Source: Rotaria macrura
Taxonomy: Eukaryota > Rotifera > Eurotatoria > Philodinida > Philodinidae
NCBI GenBank assembly: GCA_900239685.1
Contig: OENT01000130.1
Location: 124,001-188,000 of the forward strand
Reading direction: 5' to 3'
Length of the DNA stretch: 64,000 bases
Within the stretch, counting starts at the first letter, position 1, and each line of letters starts with the position of its first letter. The position numbers and the translations under genes are program-made. The notes beneath the pieces are model-generated. The model was not told the origin of the DNA. It made no database searches and saw only the letters and a program-made list of their open reading frames with translations. Of this stretch, positions 38,701 to 49,751 are shown in pieces.

Positions 38701-39119
38701 CAAAACCATCAGCCAAATAAAGCTGTAGACAAAAAGAAATGGTTCATTTGTGTTCATAATTTTACCTTCATTGTGCACACGGGAAGAGTAGAGTAAGTTT
38801 TCTACACAGCGAAAGAATATGACTTTATCTGTCTGAGCAGTACAACCTCAATACATATTCAACAGTTTTATATGAGTTTTTACTTTAGTCGAATCGTTGA
38901 CTTGTATGACCAAGTCGTATCTTATTTTGAAATAGAATGAATGATAAAAGCAGACACTTGTCTTTCTATAAAAATAAAATTCAAAACATCTCATTAACAT
39001 TCAACGCAATGACCATCGAACACAAACGAAATGTCTAGTTGTTGGAATGTATTACTCGATTGCAGAGTTCATTTGAATCAAAGCTACTCATAGATTGACA
39101 TGATTATGTGCGTTTTGTC
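35756..39119. other. Intergenic, no supported gene
   Basis: AT-rich DNA. Short frames back to back at 37112-37339 (minus) and 37340-37561 (plus), and a plus frame at 38539-38796, have no domains or splice context. No repeats or RNA genes were recognised. Confidence 0.45.
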
Positions 39120-39125
39120 TTTATT
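39120..39125 (-). terminator. Poly(A) signal of the Tyr-rich protein gene
   Basis: Plus-strand TTTATT reads AATAAA on the minus strand, about 13 nt beyond the stop codon at 39139. Confidence 0.5.
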
Positions 39126-39138
39126 TTATGACTCCTAT

Positions 39139-39759
39139 TCACGGTTCCGGATAATATGGACCGAGTTTCCATCGTCGATATGGATAGCTACCTTTGATCG
39201 ATGATGTTACCCAATGAGGGCGAATATCAACAGCAGGTGATAATGAAGGAGATTGCTTTCGAAGCTCTTTTATTACTGTCTGTTGATCTTCATGTATCGG
39301 ATAGTACGCATAGTTGATAGTTGGTGGAGGTACACGTATACGACCATAATCATCCTGATAGGTTGTAGTAGCAATCTTAGGTTTAAAAGTTGAATATGCA
39401 TTTGAAGTTGGTTCATAATAATAGTAGATTGAATTTTGCGAGGATAGATTACGTTGATAATTTGATAAACATGTCATGCATGTTGACGACATGTCATTCG
39501 GAAGATCTTGTTTAATTAGAAAGCATTTTGATGATGCTTGTTGTCGTTTTAATTCCTCAATATCATTCTTCATTTGGTTCAATTCATGAAGAATCGAGTT
39601 CGTATACGAGTTTGAGCCTCTATTCGTATTCTTGGTGGTCACTAAGATTTTCTTAGGTTGTTGAGTGGATGAGAAAGATTCATAATGATCGTCATAATTG
39701 TAATTGTAAGTAGGTGTCGTATCAGATGAACTTGGTTGATAAGCTACTGTTGAATACAT
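39139..39759 (-). CDS. Tyr-rich protein with short coiled coil, unknown function
   Basis: An uninterrupted minus-strand frame of 206 residues starts at an ATG. The N-terminus is rich in Ser, Thr, Tyr and Asp (TYNYNYDDHYESF). Residues about 55-76 form a predicted coiled coil (ILHELNQMKNDIEELKRQQA). The remainder has Tyr clusters (YYYYEP) and a basic C-terminus ending KLGPYYPEP. There is no signal peptide or membrane segment, so a cytoplasmic location is likely unless an upstream exon adds a signal. A very good 3' splice site ends 6 nt before the ATG and is in frame with it. The first exon may therefore be non-coding, joined by trans-splicing, or coding; I could not place it. I recognise no family. 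Confidence 0.65.
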   Translation of the reverse strand: MYSTVAYQPSSSDTTPTYNYNYDDHYESFSSTQQPKKILVTTKNTNRGSNSYTNSILHELNQMKNDIEELKRQQASSKCFLIKQDLPNDMSSTCMTCLSNYQRNLSSQNSIYYYYEPTSNAYSTFKPKIATTTYQDDYGRIRVPPPTINYAYYPIHEDQQTVIKELRKQSPSLSPAVDIRPHWVTSSIKGSYPYRRWKLGPYYPEP

Positions 39760-39765
39760 TTTTGT

Positions 39766-39783
39766 CTGAAAGACAGAAAGAAA
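39766..39783 (-). promoter_or_regulatory. 3' splice acceptor just before the ATG
   Basis: The minus strand reads a pyrimidine-rich TTTCTGTCTTTCAG immediately 5' of ACAAAA-ATG. A site this close to the start fits a 5'-UTR intron or spliced-leader trans-splicing, which bdelloid rotifers are known to use. Confidence 0.55.
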
Positions 39784-40772
39784 TTAAAACGATTTCATTC
39801 GAAATAGTTCTCTTTAAGAATTCTATGGCATTCATTCATTCTTCGTTTTGTTCGCATATTGTACGAATCACTTGAAATTCAAAACTATAATTCATAGAAA
39901 GAATGAAAATAGATTTTAGAAGCTCACATCATCAATATAGGAGTTGTGCATGAAAATATATGTTGGAAGTAGTTGTTATGTAGATGTGATTTATTTGCAG
40001 TTTGATGACAAATTTATCAAAAATAAGTAATCATACTTTATTCAAATCTTAGAGATTTCCAAGGAAACAACGGAAGAAAAAACCGTCTTTAAATTTAAGC
40101 CAGTCTTTTTTTCTTTACATTCGATCAATTTTTGTAGTGTGTATTGATTTAGTCTCTGTGGCGTTCAACAACAAAAAGGATATGACATAAATATTGATGA
40201 TCTTAAGAAGTGAAAAGTTACGAACAAGTGAGAAAAAAACATTAAGATGAAAGATCATCAGAATATTTGCAAAAAGGTAAGTCGAGTAAATTCATCACAA
40301 CGAAGAATAGCATAAAAACAACGATGATGTATACTCGGTCGTTTCACGATTGATTGAATATCATTCGTCAACTTACAAACTTCCAACGAACAGAACGTTA
40401 CAGTGAATGCCACTAAAACAAGAGATTTATTGGGCGAAGAAATGTTGTAATATCCTTTGATTGCAATCGTTACAGATAACACAATATGAAGTACGTTCTC
40501 AGTAGTAAGAAGAATAAAATATTCTGTCAATCCTAGCCTTGAACATTGAATTGAGTGGCAAAGAAAAAAAATATGAGTTTATTGTTGATTTGCCTGTAAA
40601 ATTATGGCATCGTTTTATTCTTCGCAATCTAATAAATTTGGCCAGCGATAGTTATCATTGTCAAAGAACAATGAATACATATTTATCATTAACGTTAGGA
40701 AAAACAGAATGATTCATAGAAAAAAAATGATTCTATGTATGTTAAACTATGTCAAAGTTCGATGCTATCAAC
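39784..40772. other. Region upstream of the Tyr-rich gene
   Basis: A minus-strand frame at 40258-40530 encodes two hydrophobic stretches and contains a GTAAGT donor at about 40373. It could be an upstream exon, but its splice phase (1) does not match the phase-0 acceptor at 39766. I do not call it. The rest is unremarkable AT-rich DNA. Confidence 0.4.
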
Positions 40773-41087
40773 ACCCCAAGTCGATCAAAACTGACCACCG
40801 TAAACAGCCGTAAAAGTATTGTAAACGGTCGTTTTTACATCGTATTCCACGGTTAAACAACCGGTTCAAGCCGTATTATGGCGTTTTAACAAGGTCTGTT
40901 TTACGGCCGTACACGGACACTGTATACGCCGTAAAACCCTCGTAAAGACAGCGTAATACTATCGTATTCTATAGAACATACGGCCGTAATACTGACCCTG
41001 TTAAAACGGGATGTGATACGACGCCGCAATGGGCCGTATTTTCATCGTATACGACCGTTTATGGATCTTTCTGTTTGACCTGGGACC
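40773..41087. repeat. CpG-dense, palindrome-rich islet (probable MITE)
   Basis: About 28 CpG dinucleotides fall within roughly 275 bases, in a region where CpG is otherwise sparse. Nearly all belong to variants of CCGTAAAA / TTTTACGG or CGTATT / AATACG in both orientations. The 10-bp palindrome TACGGCCGTA occurs at 40902 and 40979. The flanks show a weak inverted similarity: CCCAAGTC near 40775 and GACCTGGGA near 41078 (reverse complement TCCCAGGTC). There is no open frame. A short non-autonomous transposon built from degenerate sub-repeats fits best; a target-site duplication was not identified. Confidence 0.6.
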
Positions 41088-42065
41088 AATCGCTATTATT
41101 TATTTCGAACAAAAAAATTGAGAACAAACAATAGTTGATTACGAAATTGTTTTTATTTCGATAAAGGAATGGCAAGGTTATCAATCATATATTCTATTCG
41201 TATCCTGATTAGTTCTGTTATTTGTAAAGACAATCAAAATCTCTTCCTTGCCACGATGGTGATCAACTCTGTGAATCAAAATAAAATTATCAATGATTGA
41301 AACAAAGAACTAACATTAACACGTTGACTAGTATTCATTGCTGTTCAGTTCATTTCAATCGAGTGCTTATATTAGATTGTTTTCAAGTTTCCCTTGAACA
41401 TTCCACAATACTTTGACATTTAATAACAAATGAAACGAAGCGATAGAAGAAAGCGCTTATTGAATAAATGAAATGCTTTATTCCAAATCGATCGTAGAAA
41501 GTGTTCGCTAATGTGTGTTGCCATTCATCGACCCGAATCTTCGACGACATATAAAAATGAGACTGCATGGTCTCTCTTGATTCATTGAAACAAGGAATTC
41601 TGAACGGCCGATTAATCGCACCCATAGCTTTTGAATAGTCATTACCGATGAAATCGGGATTTCAGAAACTTAAGAAAAAAACCAGTTATATTTTTTATAC
41701 ATTGCATATCGTACATTTCGATATCGATAGTTAATCAATCATTTCATAAGAGGAGATTCAAACATGTATACTTACCTCTGCTCATCTTTTCCATCAGGCA
41801 ACAGAATTAGACGAATTTTCGAAAGATTTTAATTAAATGAAAAAACTGTTCGAGATTTCCAAAGTAGCTTTTCTCTTATAATAAAACCGACGCGTCAAAA
41901 TCCACTGATGTGCGTCATAGCATTGGACTGTTTCTTACAAGAGTCCTTAAACTGAAAATTCCGATTGGCCGTCATAATGTCGAAAGGAAAAATGTCGAAA
42001 AATTATATTGGCATGAAACATTGTCAATTGATATTTTAAAGAGTTGGAAATATATAGTGCATGTT
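41088..42065. other. Intergenic with one short open frame
   Basis: A minus frame at 41383-41625 begins with a true ATG and encodes 80 residues without a known domain. It has no TATA box or splice partners I can see. The plus frame at 41910-42095 is similar in quality. Neither is called as a gene. Confidence 0.4.
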
Positions 42066-42431
42066 TTATTGCATGAAATTAAGTTGAAATTTTAACAGTG
42101 AGAAAAATTTTACAAAAAAATACAAAATAAAAAATGTTATTTTTTCACGAACTGCACGAACCTCAAGTTTTTCTTTTTCTGGCAGATGACTATGATTGTC
42201 AACAGTTTTTATCAATAGATTAGTTGAATCAGTATGAACTTGAGGTGCACAACCATTAATAGTGGATATCCAATAATTAGTAGTTGTTGTTGCTTTATTC
42301 ATTTTAAAATTATATTCATCGCTAACTAGTAGAGGTTTGTTTTTATTTGAATGTATAAAAGAAATAGTTGGAAATTTTGCTTGAAATTCACTAGCTAAAA
42401 TTACGAAAGCTTCAGTCAGGATCGTACAAGT
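42066..42431 (-). pseudogene. FLYWCH zinc-finger fragment
   Basis: The minus-strand frame is open from 42431 and shows the core of a FLYWCH-type domain: SNKNKPLLVSDEYNF, then NYWISTINGC, HTDS, NHSHLP and EKLEVRAVREKI. In this fold the zinc ligands are two Cys and two His. Here the first Cys (expected in YWxC) is Ser, so the finger cannot be normal; the second Cys and the His-x-His pair remain. After REKI (42138) the sequence becomes hydrophobic junk to a stop at 42066. The region upstream of 42431 is closed by TAA and lacks a start. FLYWCH domains occur in Mutator-like transposase relatives and in large bdelloid families, so this is most likely a truncated, inactivated copy. Confidence 0.72.
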
Positions 42432-43724
42432 TTAGTTATATAATAATTCTTCGTTCAATTCTTTTATTTTACTTTTATCAATAGTTAGCCATCCCTATCA
42501 ATACTGACTAAAATTCTACACTAGTAAAATCATAAGGAAAAACAATGAACTGAATGTGATTAGAATCGCCGTATACTAGAGACATGATTATTTTTTTATT
42601 TTTCACTTTCGACATTATTCCAATACACCGAAATTCCATGTAAACTTCTTTCATTTGTATCTTGTTGTCAGTCAGTACAAGATCAATAGTACTATTAAAA
42701 ATAGTTATGTTATGTGGAGTAGAAAAAACGTCTTTCACAATTCAATGACAGTGTGAAGAAATTCCTAGTAAGAAAAATTATAAATGTCCAATAGAACAAA
42801 AGTTTGGAGAATCTCGAAAAACGAACGCAACACTCAAGAAATGTTCATTTTCAATGTTGTACTTTGTGTAAAGTCTTATTGGATTAACATAAACCACAAG
42901 ATGAATATGAGATAAAGCAATTTGAAACCACTATTGACAATACAGTAATTTTACTGAGAAAACTACTCATTTAGAAATCGTTCTCATGAATAGAATAATT
43001 AGTTTATTGTTTTTCACGCATTTGATAATTGATTTTAATTGAATTATGTTGATTGACAATCATTATATTATGTTTAAGAAGACGTTTTGTAATGTCACCA
43101 TACCTGTTAGAACAAATAAACGTATTGACAACTTGTTTTTCTATTTCAGAGAATAAATCAAATTAATAGAGCAAATCTATAGATCGTTACTAATTCGTAA
43201 GGCAAATGATAAGATGAAAATCGTTGTATTCTTAGCTTTTTGTAATGTTTCTTTGGTAATGATCTAATTTGTTCCACATCTCAATCTAATATCGTTTTAT
43301 TTCTCTCTTTCTTTTCATTTTCGTATTAAGTGTAAACCTTGCTATGGCGAAATAAAAAATGAATTTAAAAAAAACAAAAAGAAAAAAAAATGAAAACTAA
43401 TCTAAAGTACGTTTGTTTTCACTCTGTGTGATCTACAAACGATTCATGGCACACGACAACAGGATGAAAGGTTTTCATTAATTGATTTCTTTTCAAAGAG
43501 AAAAATTTCTTTTTCTGATCTCAATTGGAAAAGAGATCAGAAGAGAACGAAATGTTTCTTTGAGAACAGATTCTCTTTCCTTTTCTCTATCGAAATTAAA
43601 AGAAAAGCAAAGCTCATATCGTACTATCATTTTCAAACCGGACGGCATCGAACGTCATTATCATCATAACAAAGAAACAAAGAATCATATTATGTCGACA
43701 ACGGTCATACGTTTAATATATGTC
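42432..43724. other. Intergenic before the F-box gene
   Basis: A minus frame at 42508-42738 contains a short STIDLVLTDN stretch that recalls retroelement endonucleases, but nothing else fits. An A-rich tract lies at about 43360-43397. A plus frame overlapping the F-box promoter (43482-43814) is a chance frame. Confidence 0.45.
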
Positions 43725-43734
43725 TATATAAATA
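43725..43734 (+). promoter_or_regulatory. TATA box of the F-box gene
   Basis: TATATAAATA lies about 45-50 bp before the ATG at 43777, predicting a very short 5' UTR. Confidence 0.6.
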
Positions 43735-43776
43735 GTCCATACATGTGTCAAGCAAGCTTATTCAAAACAATCAATC

Positions 43777-45036
43777 ATGAATCGTTCGACTGTTCATCTA
43801 CTCGACTTACCTGATGAATTACTCATTGGAATATTCAATAAACTTACAAATATTGACGTACTCTATTCGATGTTTGGTGTTAACAAACGAGTCAGTCGAT
43901 TGCTACGCGACACTATCTTTACGCATCATCTTGATCTAACTTCAATATCACATGCCATCGAAGATTCAATGCCTGATGTTATGTTTAATCGATTTTGTTC
44001 ATTTATATTACCACGAATTAGTGACAAAATCAAATCTCTTTCTATCGAACCATCGTCAACGGAACGTATTCTTCTTGCCGGTGACTATGCTGAACTTCAT
44101 AAATTAAGATTCGACTGGATCGGTTCAGATATGTTGTTAAACTATTTATCAGGTAAATAACATTCTTTTCGAATGTTGAAAAACAAACACGTTGATTATT
44201 ATTCATGATAATTTTAATTTTTACATCTAGACAATTCATCTGTTGTACATATTTTCAAACAGATCACACATCTTGAACTCAACATCAATAAAACTTTTAG
44301 TCCATCATTAGAACAGGACATGAATGTACATGTATATCAGCGTCTGCTGTCTATCTGCCAACGTTTAACTCATTTGAATATTCAAGAAATCAATCATTCG
44401 TTTTTAATAGAATATACATCACCATTAACCACGTGTTCATCGTCAACAATCGTTGAATTACATGTTAGTATACTTACAATGGATGATTGTTTACGTTTTC
44501 TCGATGGTCGTTTTCATCAAATGAAAGTATTTATTGTCAACATTGATTTTATTGAGACTCCATCAGTGGAAATTGATAATCAGGTAGAAAGTTTTCTTTT
44601 CGAAAATGTTATTGTCTCATGTGTTCTTTTGTAATTTTGTTTACAGACTTATCTACTAAATCTAACAACATTTAAGTTAAGTTCATTTTGGCCAACAGAA
44701 CAATATGATAACTTGGTATTACCCTTACTTCGACGTATGCCAAATTTGGAAAAACTCGATTTACAATTGAAAGTTGAAAATCGACGAACATTTATTGATG
44801 GTCCTCATCTCTATCGAGAGGTGATTAGCTATTTGCCAAGATTAAGTGTATTCGATTTTAATATAATGACATTTGATCAAGTTATCGACATGAAATATTG
44901 CTTTATGAATGATGATATTAAAACAAGATATATTATTGATAATGATTATTTTTTTGTTCACGGTTGTATTGATTATTTCATGAATGGCATTAGTCGATGT
45001 TGGGTCTATTCATTGCCATGTAACAGATCATCGTGA
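43777..45036 (+). CDS. F-box protein, bdelloid-type
   Basis: Three exons, 43777-44152, 44231-44583 and 44647-45036, encode 372 residues. The introns are 78 and 63 nt, GT-AG, in phases 1 and 0, and every join keeps the frame. Residues 9-45 are an F-box (LDLPDELLIGIFNKLTNIDV...RVSRLLRD), which docks Skp1 in SCF ubiquitin ligases. The rest is Leu-rich with LRR-like pieces (LTHLNIQEI, MPNLEKLDLQL) that would bind substrate. A TATA box precedes it and AATAAA lies 141 nt after the stop. The end, RCWVYSLPCNRSS, stops soon after a YSLP motif that, as I recall the family, is usually followed by more LRR-like sequence. The C-terminus may be truncated. Substrate is unknown. Confidence 0.85.
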
Positions 45037-45176
45037 TTGCCAGAATTAACAATATACTCAAAGATACATGCAAAACAAAAATTGAATCTATCATCTAGCC
45101 ATATGTGTTACATCAAATATAAACTTTATTTTTACTCATGTTTAATACTGATTGTATTTTTTTCTTTTCTTCTTCA

Positions 45177-45182
45177 AATAAA
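45177..45182 (+). terminator. Poly(A) signal of the F-box gene
   Basis: AATAAA about 141 nt after the stop, preceded by a T-rich tract. Confidence 0.45.
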
Positions 45183-47051
45183 ATAATAGAATTGATTAAT
45201 TCATGTTCTTCTTACTCTTGATGATTGTGAGTGTGAGCTATATGACCGTCTCTATTCATTTTTATTCGGCTTCATATGTTGTTCGTATGTAATATTGAAT
45301 TTTGAAGTATCATTCTGATTCTAAGTTTCACAAAGATAACATTAAAGATACATTGATGATCTGTATGTACAACGGAAGAACTCAAAAATAAAGCAAACGA
45401 GAAATTGAACACTAAGATATAGACATAAGAAGTTATTGGACAGAACTCTCATCAGGTATAACATTTGTTGTGGAATAATGAAATGCACAACTGCAATGCC
45501 AATCAATACTATAGATAAGAGTTTAAGGAAACATATTGGTTGTTTTTAGTTTTCCCTATAAAGTAAAAGTGATGAAATTTAAAACTTTTCGCATGCTGTA
45601 CATATATACGTTATACTTTATTTTCACATATTAATTGATAGATATTTTTTATAGTCAAAAAATTGAGATAAATCATGTTGTTGCACTATGAAAACTCAAG
45701 TGAATATTCTTTTATTGAGTTGTAAAACTGTTTTTGCTATTCTTTTATTTTCGTGTATTCGAAATAAATCAGAAAGCATGAATGTACACTGTAGATTAAC
45801 CTTAGAAGAAAAACAATGCTCCTATCAAAGTAACGAAGTGTAGGGCAAGTAAAAATTAAGTAGCAAGTTGGAAAGCAGACTAGATGCGTTGTGTTTATCA
45901 TGTATTGTACGAGTAGCATAGGATGAAACAGTCAAAGGTTATCTTCTCACGGTATCCGTGCAATACGGGCAGTATTTCTTTATCAAGTACGATCTGTATA
46001 GGCGTACTTTTTATAGAAGGAATAAGTCAGTAGGTTTTGGGCTTCAATTAAAACTTGATGCGTATGGATAGAAAATCATACGCTATTTATTAAAAAAGAC
46101 TACCCTTGTGAAATTTCTCCGTATTGAAATATGAATGAAATAAATATCGCTTAGTACGAGGGGTCAATGAAATAATAGGTACCATGATTCATGAATTTTG
46201 TATTCGATTTCCTCTCATCACGCATCTTGAAGCTCGTTGGTCAGTGATATAAGGCATAAAAACAAAAGAGGCTTTAGTGAAAATCTTCATCATCCAATGA
46301 TTTGATAAGAAATATAAAGAAACAAAAATAGAAAATAATAAAAATCAATGATGCTAGTGATTTTTTAAAGTCATAAAATAATATCAGAAAACAAAATACT
46401 AAATCAAATATATCAAAGTTTATTGCTTTTCGATTGCATGGTTTATAGAAATACTCTGGATTTTATTGATTAACAAAGAAATGTACGAGTATTTCTCGAC
46501 AGCTTACTCAAGAAGTTAGTAGTACTAATTAGAAGTTGAGCCGAAACTCAAATGATTTACTTTGATACAGAAGAAAACAACATGTCCATTACACAATGCT
46601 CTAATAATAAAATTCTACATAATACTATTCTGAATTCACAACGAGCACTGTATCACGTAGAATTTCATAAACTAAATAAATCAGAGCTTTTATTTCGATA
46701 TCATGTAATCTATAAATAGTTTCAATTATGCACGGTATGTTTTTTTAAACAATTCTTCTTTTGTCATACTATAGAAGTTTTGATGAGTTTTTGTTCCATT
46801 GAAAAATGATTTTAATCAAACTGAATACTCAAGCAATCATTTCGCTCGTTTATTAAATGACTAAATGTGCTGAAATCAAGAAACTATAGCAAACACGTGA
46901 TCCAATGGTTTTCTTCTAACAAGATTTCAGTTGGAGAATCATACAAGAACATAGGTGTTCTTTTGATATTAACCAAAGTTATGTTCTAAGATTCAATTAT
47001 GTGTTTTTTTCTACTAATTTTTAGATCTGCTCCTCTATATGTGAACAGGTC
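45183..47051. other. Intergenic, no supported gene
   Basis: AT-rich DNA with only short chance frames. A TTTTTAG acceptor-like site lies at about 47018-47024, before the next gene's ATG at 47052, so that gene may have a spliced 5' UTR. Confidence 0.45.
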
Positions 47052-48375
47052 ATGGAAATCAAGGGCAAGATTATCTTATTTAGCATTATTAGTATTTTTA
47101 TTCTTCTCTCAGCTTCTACGATAGCATTGAGTGTATTATATAGCAAAGAACGGCGAGAGACCAAACAAAATCATCAAGGTACTCAGTATACGTTGTTGTC
47201 TATAGAATCCGTGAGAGTCACGTAAATCCGTGGCGCCAAAACGTTTTGACGATAAGGGAGTGTATCTCAACATTTGAACCAACACTGTGTAACATCATGA
47301 AAACATGATGGATAACTTATGAATTCTCTATGCATTTTACACTAACCTAAAATTTTGTGAAGAAATCAATAAAATTAACTAAATATTATACCGGAAAAAA
47401 GATTCAGTAAATTTTATTAGAAAAAATGATCCAGTGTTCATTGAAAACTTAGTACAGTTGATATAATTCGTACTATTTTTATGTATCTATCTATGGTTAC
47501 AGAAAAACATCATTTTGAATTGTTATCATAAGTTTCTGATGAAATTTCGCAACTAGAACTAAATAGAAATGATGACCTTTACTTCTTTCAAATTCCTTGA
47601 TATAAGTAATCTAATAGAAAATTTATCCGGTTGTCTGTTAATTTATGGATTCAAAGCAGAAGCTATCGTTAATTTCGATTAGTCTGATAATACGATTGTA
47701 TTTCTAAGAATTCCTAAATAGAATCATAGTGAATGATTCAGTTTTTAGACTTACTGTTTCTTTGTTCACTTTCTAAGTAAAGGTACATGGACATCAATTA
47801 TAAATCCATTGACACATTCACAATCAGTTGTAGAAAGATTACTCAATGAAGGTGGTTATGTTATGATAAGCGCCGGACGTAATAATAAAATGCCAAATGA
47901 TCGTAATTTAACCGACGATGTCATTGAAAAACGAACTATGAATTTGACTATTGATTTAACCGATACGTATGCCTACTCATCAATGTTGGGTGTCTACAAT
48001 GGTGATAATGAAACAAGTTTTTTTGTTATTCTACATAATATTTCGCCAGATGTCGAGCGTAATATATTCATTCAATTGGGTCGTAAATACAATCAAGAAT
48101 CAATCATCTATGTGAAAAGATCAAGTCCTACAATACAACAGTTTATCTATACAACTGGTGAATTCAGTGGTACACATGTGGAAGGACGAGGATATGAATT
48201 ACTGACTATGAATGTAACGAATGATTACAGTGAATTAAAATTATGCCCGGATAGTGTATTTAAATTTACTTTGAATTTTGACTTTGAAATTATGATTTCG
48301 GGAACAACTCTAATTAAAACACGACAACTCATAGATCATCATACTAATTATATGGTTGCTCGTCAGTACAGTTAA
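47052..48375 (+). CDS. Signal-anchored protein, possibly distant DUF3293-like
   Basis: Two exons are inferred, 47052-47178 and 47783-48375, joined in phase 1 across a 604-nt intron, giving 239 residues. Exon 1 encodes a short N-terminus and a single hydrophobic anchor (IILFSIISIFILLSASTIAL), fitting a type II membrane or secreted protein. Exon 2 carries a soluble domain with several N-glycosylation sites (NLT, NET, NIS, NVT). The pattern INP...S...ERLLNEGGYVMISAGR, then FFVILHNIS and IQLGRKYNQESIIYV resembles the layout of DUF3293 (NP, a Gly turn, then LGrxyxQxai-V). This is my reading by eye. The intron is much longer than the others here, so a missed exon is possible. Enzymatic role is unknown. 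Confidence 0.7.
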
Positions 48376-49347
48376 CAGTCTTGAGCATGTTCGTCCGTCA
48401 CCGATATGGATTAATTTTTTTCAAAATTACTCTTTCTTTCAACAAGAGCTTGCATGTTCCGAATAAAAGTCAATTGACGAGATTTGTTCATGATTTCATT
48501 AACAAATAATCTCAGTTCTAAAGAAGTTTTCTCGAGAATCTTCACAAATCCCATGAATCGAAAACTTCAACTATTTATTTCTAATCAATTGACAGAAGAT
48601 AGTAGATGACAATATTTTTTTGTCAAATTGAGAAGAAATTTGAAATCCCTGTTTTCAATCAGGACAATGTTTCGAGTTGGTTGATTTTTGCAAGAGCTAA
48701 AACTAACATAAAACTTCCTGAGCATTTTATTTGATTCGTTCATCTATCAGAATTTTGAATGGTCATCTTGAATATATTTTGATGTAAGTTACTAAGAAAC
48801 TAAAAACTTCTCAAGACGATTCGTCTGTGATGAAATCAGCTATTGCAACGAAGTATTTCCATACAATAGAGATTTATGATCTTCTACAGTTAGTGCAGAC
48901 AATTAATGTTAAACGTAGTCATAAAGAGAAATTGAACAGTTTTCTTATGAGTTTCTAAAAAAGAAGATACAAAAGAATGAAATTCATCAAATCCTCTTGT
49001 ACATTTTACATTTTATTCTGTGTTCATATTTTTATCACTGTCTCTCTCTCTCTCTCAATAGTGGGCGTCGTAGAAATAATCTCATCAAAGCAATTGTGCC
49101 CGTTATAAATTATTATAGTAAAATCCAATAAATCACGACAATATCTTGCAGAGAATTTCAACAAAACGTTGAATATTTTCATTTATTAAAATTAATCCAA
49201 AACCGAAAAAAAAACTAATTTTTTATTTTACCAAAACCAAATTCGTTGTAACCAGTAAACAACGAGTACATCAGATAAAAATCGATTTTAAAAATGATTG
49301 AAAAACTGTTCGTATGTGTTGCCGTTGTTTAGTTGAAGAGAAAACAA
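48376..49347. other. Intergenic with a short TC repeat
   Basis: No gene. A (TC)8 microsatellite lies at 49041-49056. The remainder is AT-rich without structure I recognise. Confidence 0.5.
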
Positions 49348-49710
49348 TCAATCGTGTAGTGTAACTGAGCACGGTTGAATTATAGCACATTGCTTATGAA
49401 CACATATTGCTTGAGTGCAAAATGGTCCCCTGTTTATCATGCATGTTTCACAAAAACGGTTGACTATGCATTGACTGGCTGTGCAACAGCTGCCACTAAG
49501 ATGAAGAGAGCATATTTCGATTTGACCACAAAGTCCATCGATGCATATCGGCCGCGCGCATGATGGTCCATTTCCACTAGGGCATTCTCCACAGGTTCCA
49601 TTCGACACTTTACAATCAGAATCCACAGTGCACGAAGCAGAGGCCATATTCCAAATAGCAAAGCTCGAGAGTAGCACAAAAACAAGTAGAGCTGATGATC
49701 CGGTATACAT
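49348..49710 (-). CDS. Small secreted protein with two 8-Cys modules
   Basis: A single minus-strand exon encodes 120 residues. Residues 1-26 form a signal peptide. The mature part is two tandem modules of eight cysteines each: C27, 33, 40, 43, 51, 56, 61, 67 and C76, 81, 87, 90, 98, 103, 108, 114. The second half of the spacing is the same in both (CxxC-x7-C-x4-C-x4-C-x5-C), so the protein arose by internal duplication; an extra Cys at 75 is unpaired with the pattern. It is presumably an extracellular disulphide-rich protein. I cannot match the spacing to EGF, WAP, Kazal or ShK domains. A TATAAATA box lies about 42 bp before the ATG. Role unknown. Confidence 0.75.
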   Translation of the reverse strand: MYTGSSALLVFVLLSSFAIWNMASASCTVDSDCKVSNGTCGECPSGNGPSCARPICIDGLCGQIEICSLHLSGSCCTASQCIVNRFCETCMINRGPFCTQAICVHKQCAIIQPCSVTLHD

Positions 49711-49751
49711 CGTTTTTATTTATGGTTACACAAATCGTTTCGATCTTATGG

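Noticed and set aside
40258..40530. Possible membrane exon upstream of the Tyr-rich gene
   Set aside because: Has a GTAAGT donor, but its phase 1 does not match the phase-0 acceptor at 39766, and no ATG begins it.
42508..42738. STIDLVLTDN stretch recalling a non-LTR endonuclease
   Set aside because: Only one short motif; no catalytic residues or reverse transcriptase nearby.
43482..43814. 110-codon plus frame before the F-box gene
   Set aside because: Overlaps the TATA box and start of the F-box gene in another frame; no domain.
49041..49056. (TC)8 microsatellite
   Set aside because: Real but ordinary; no sign of function.
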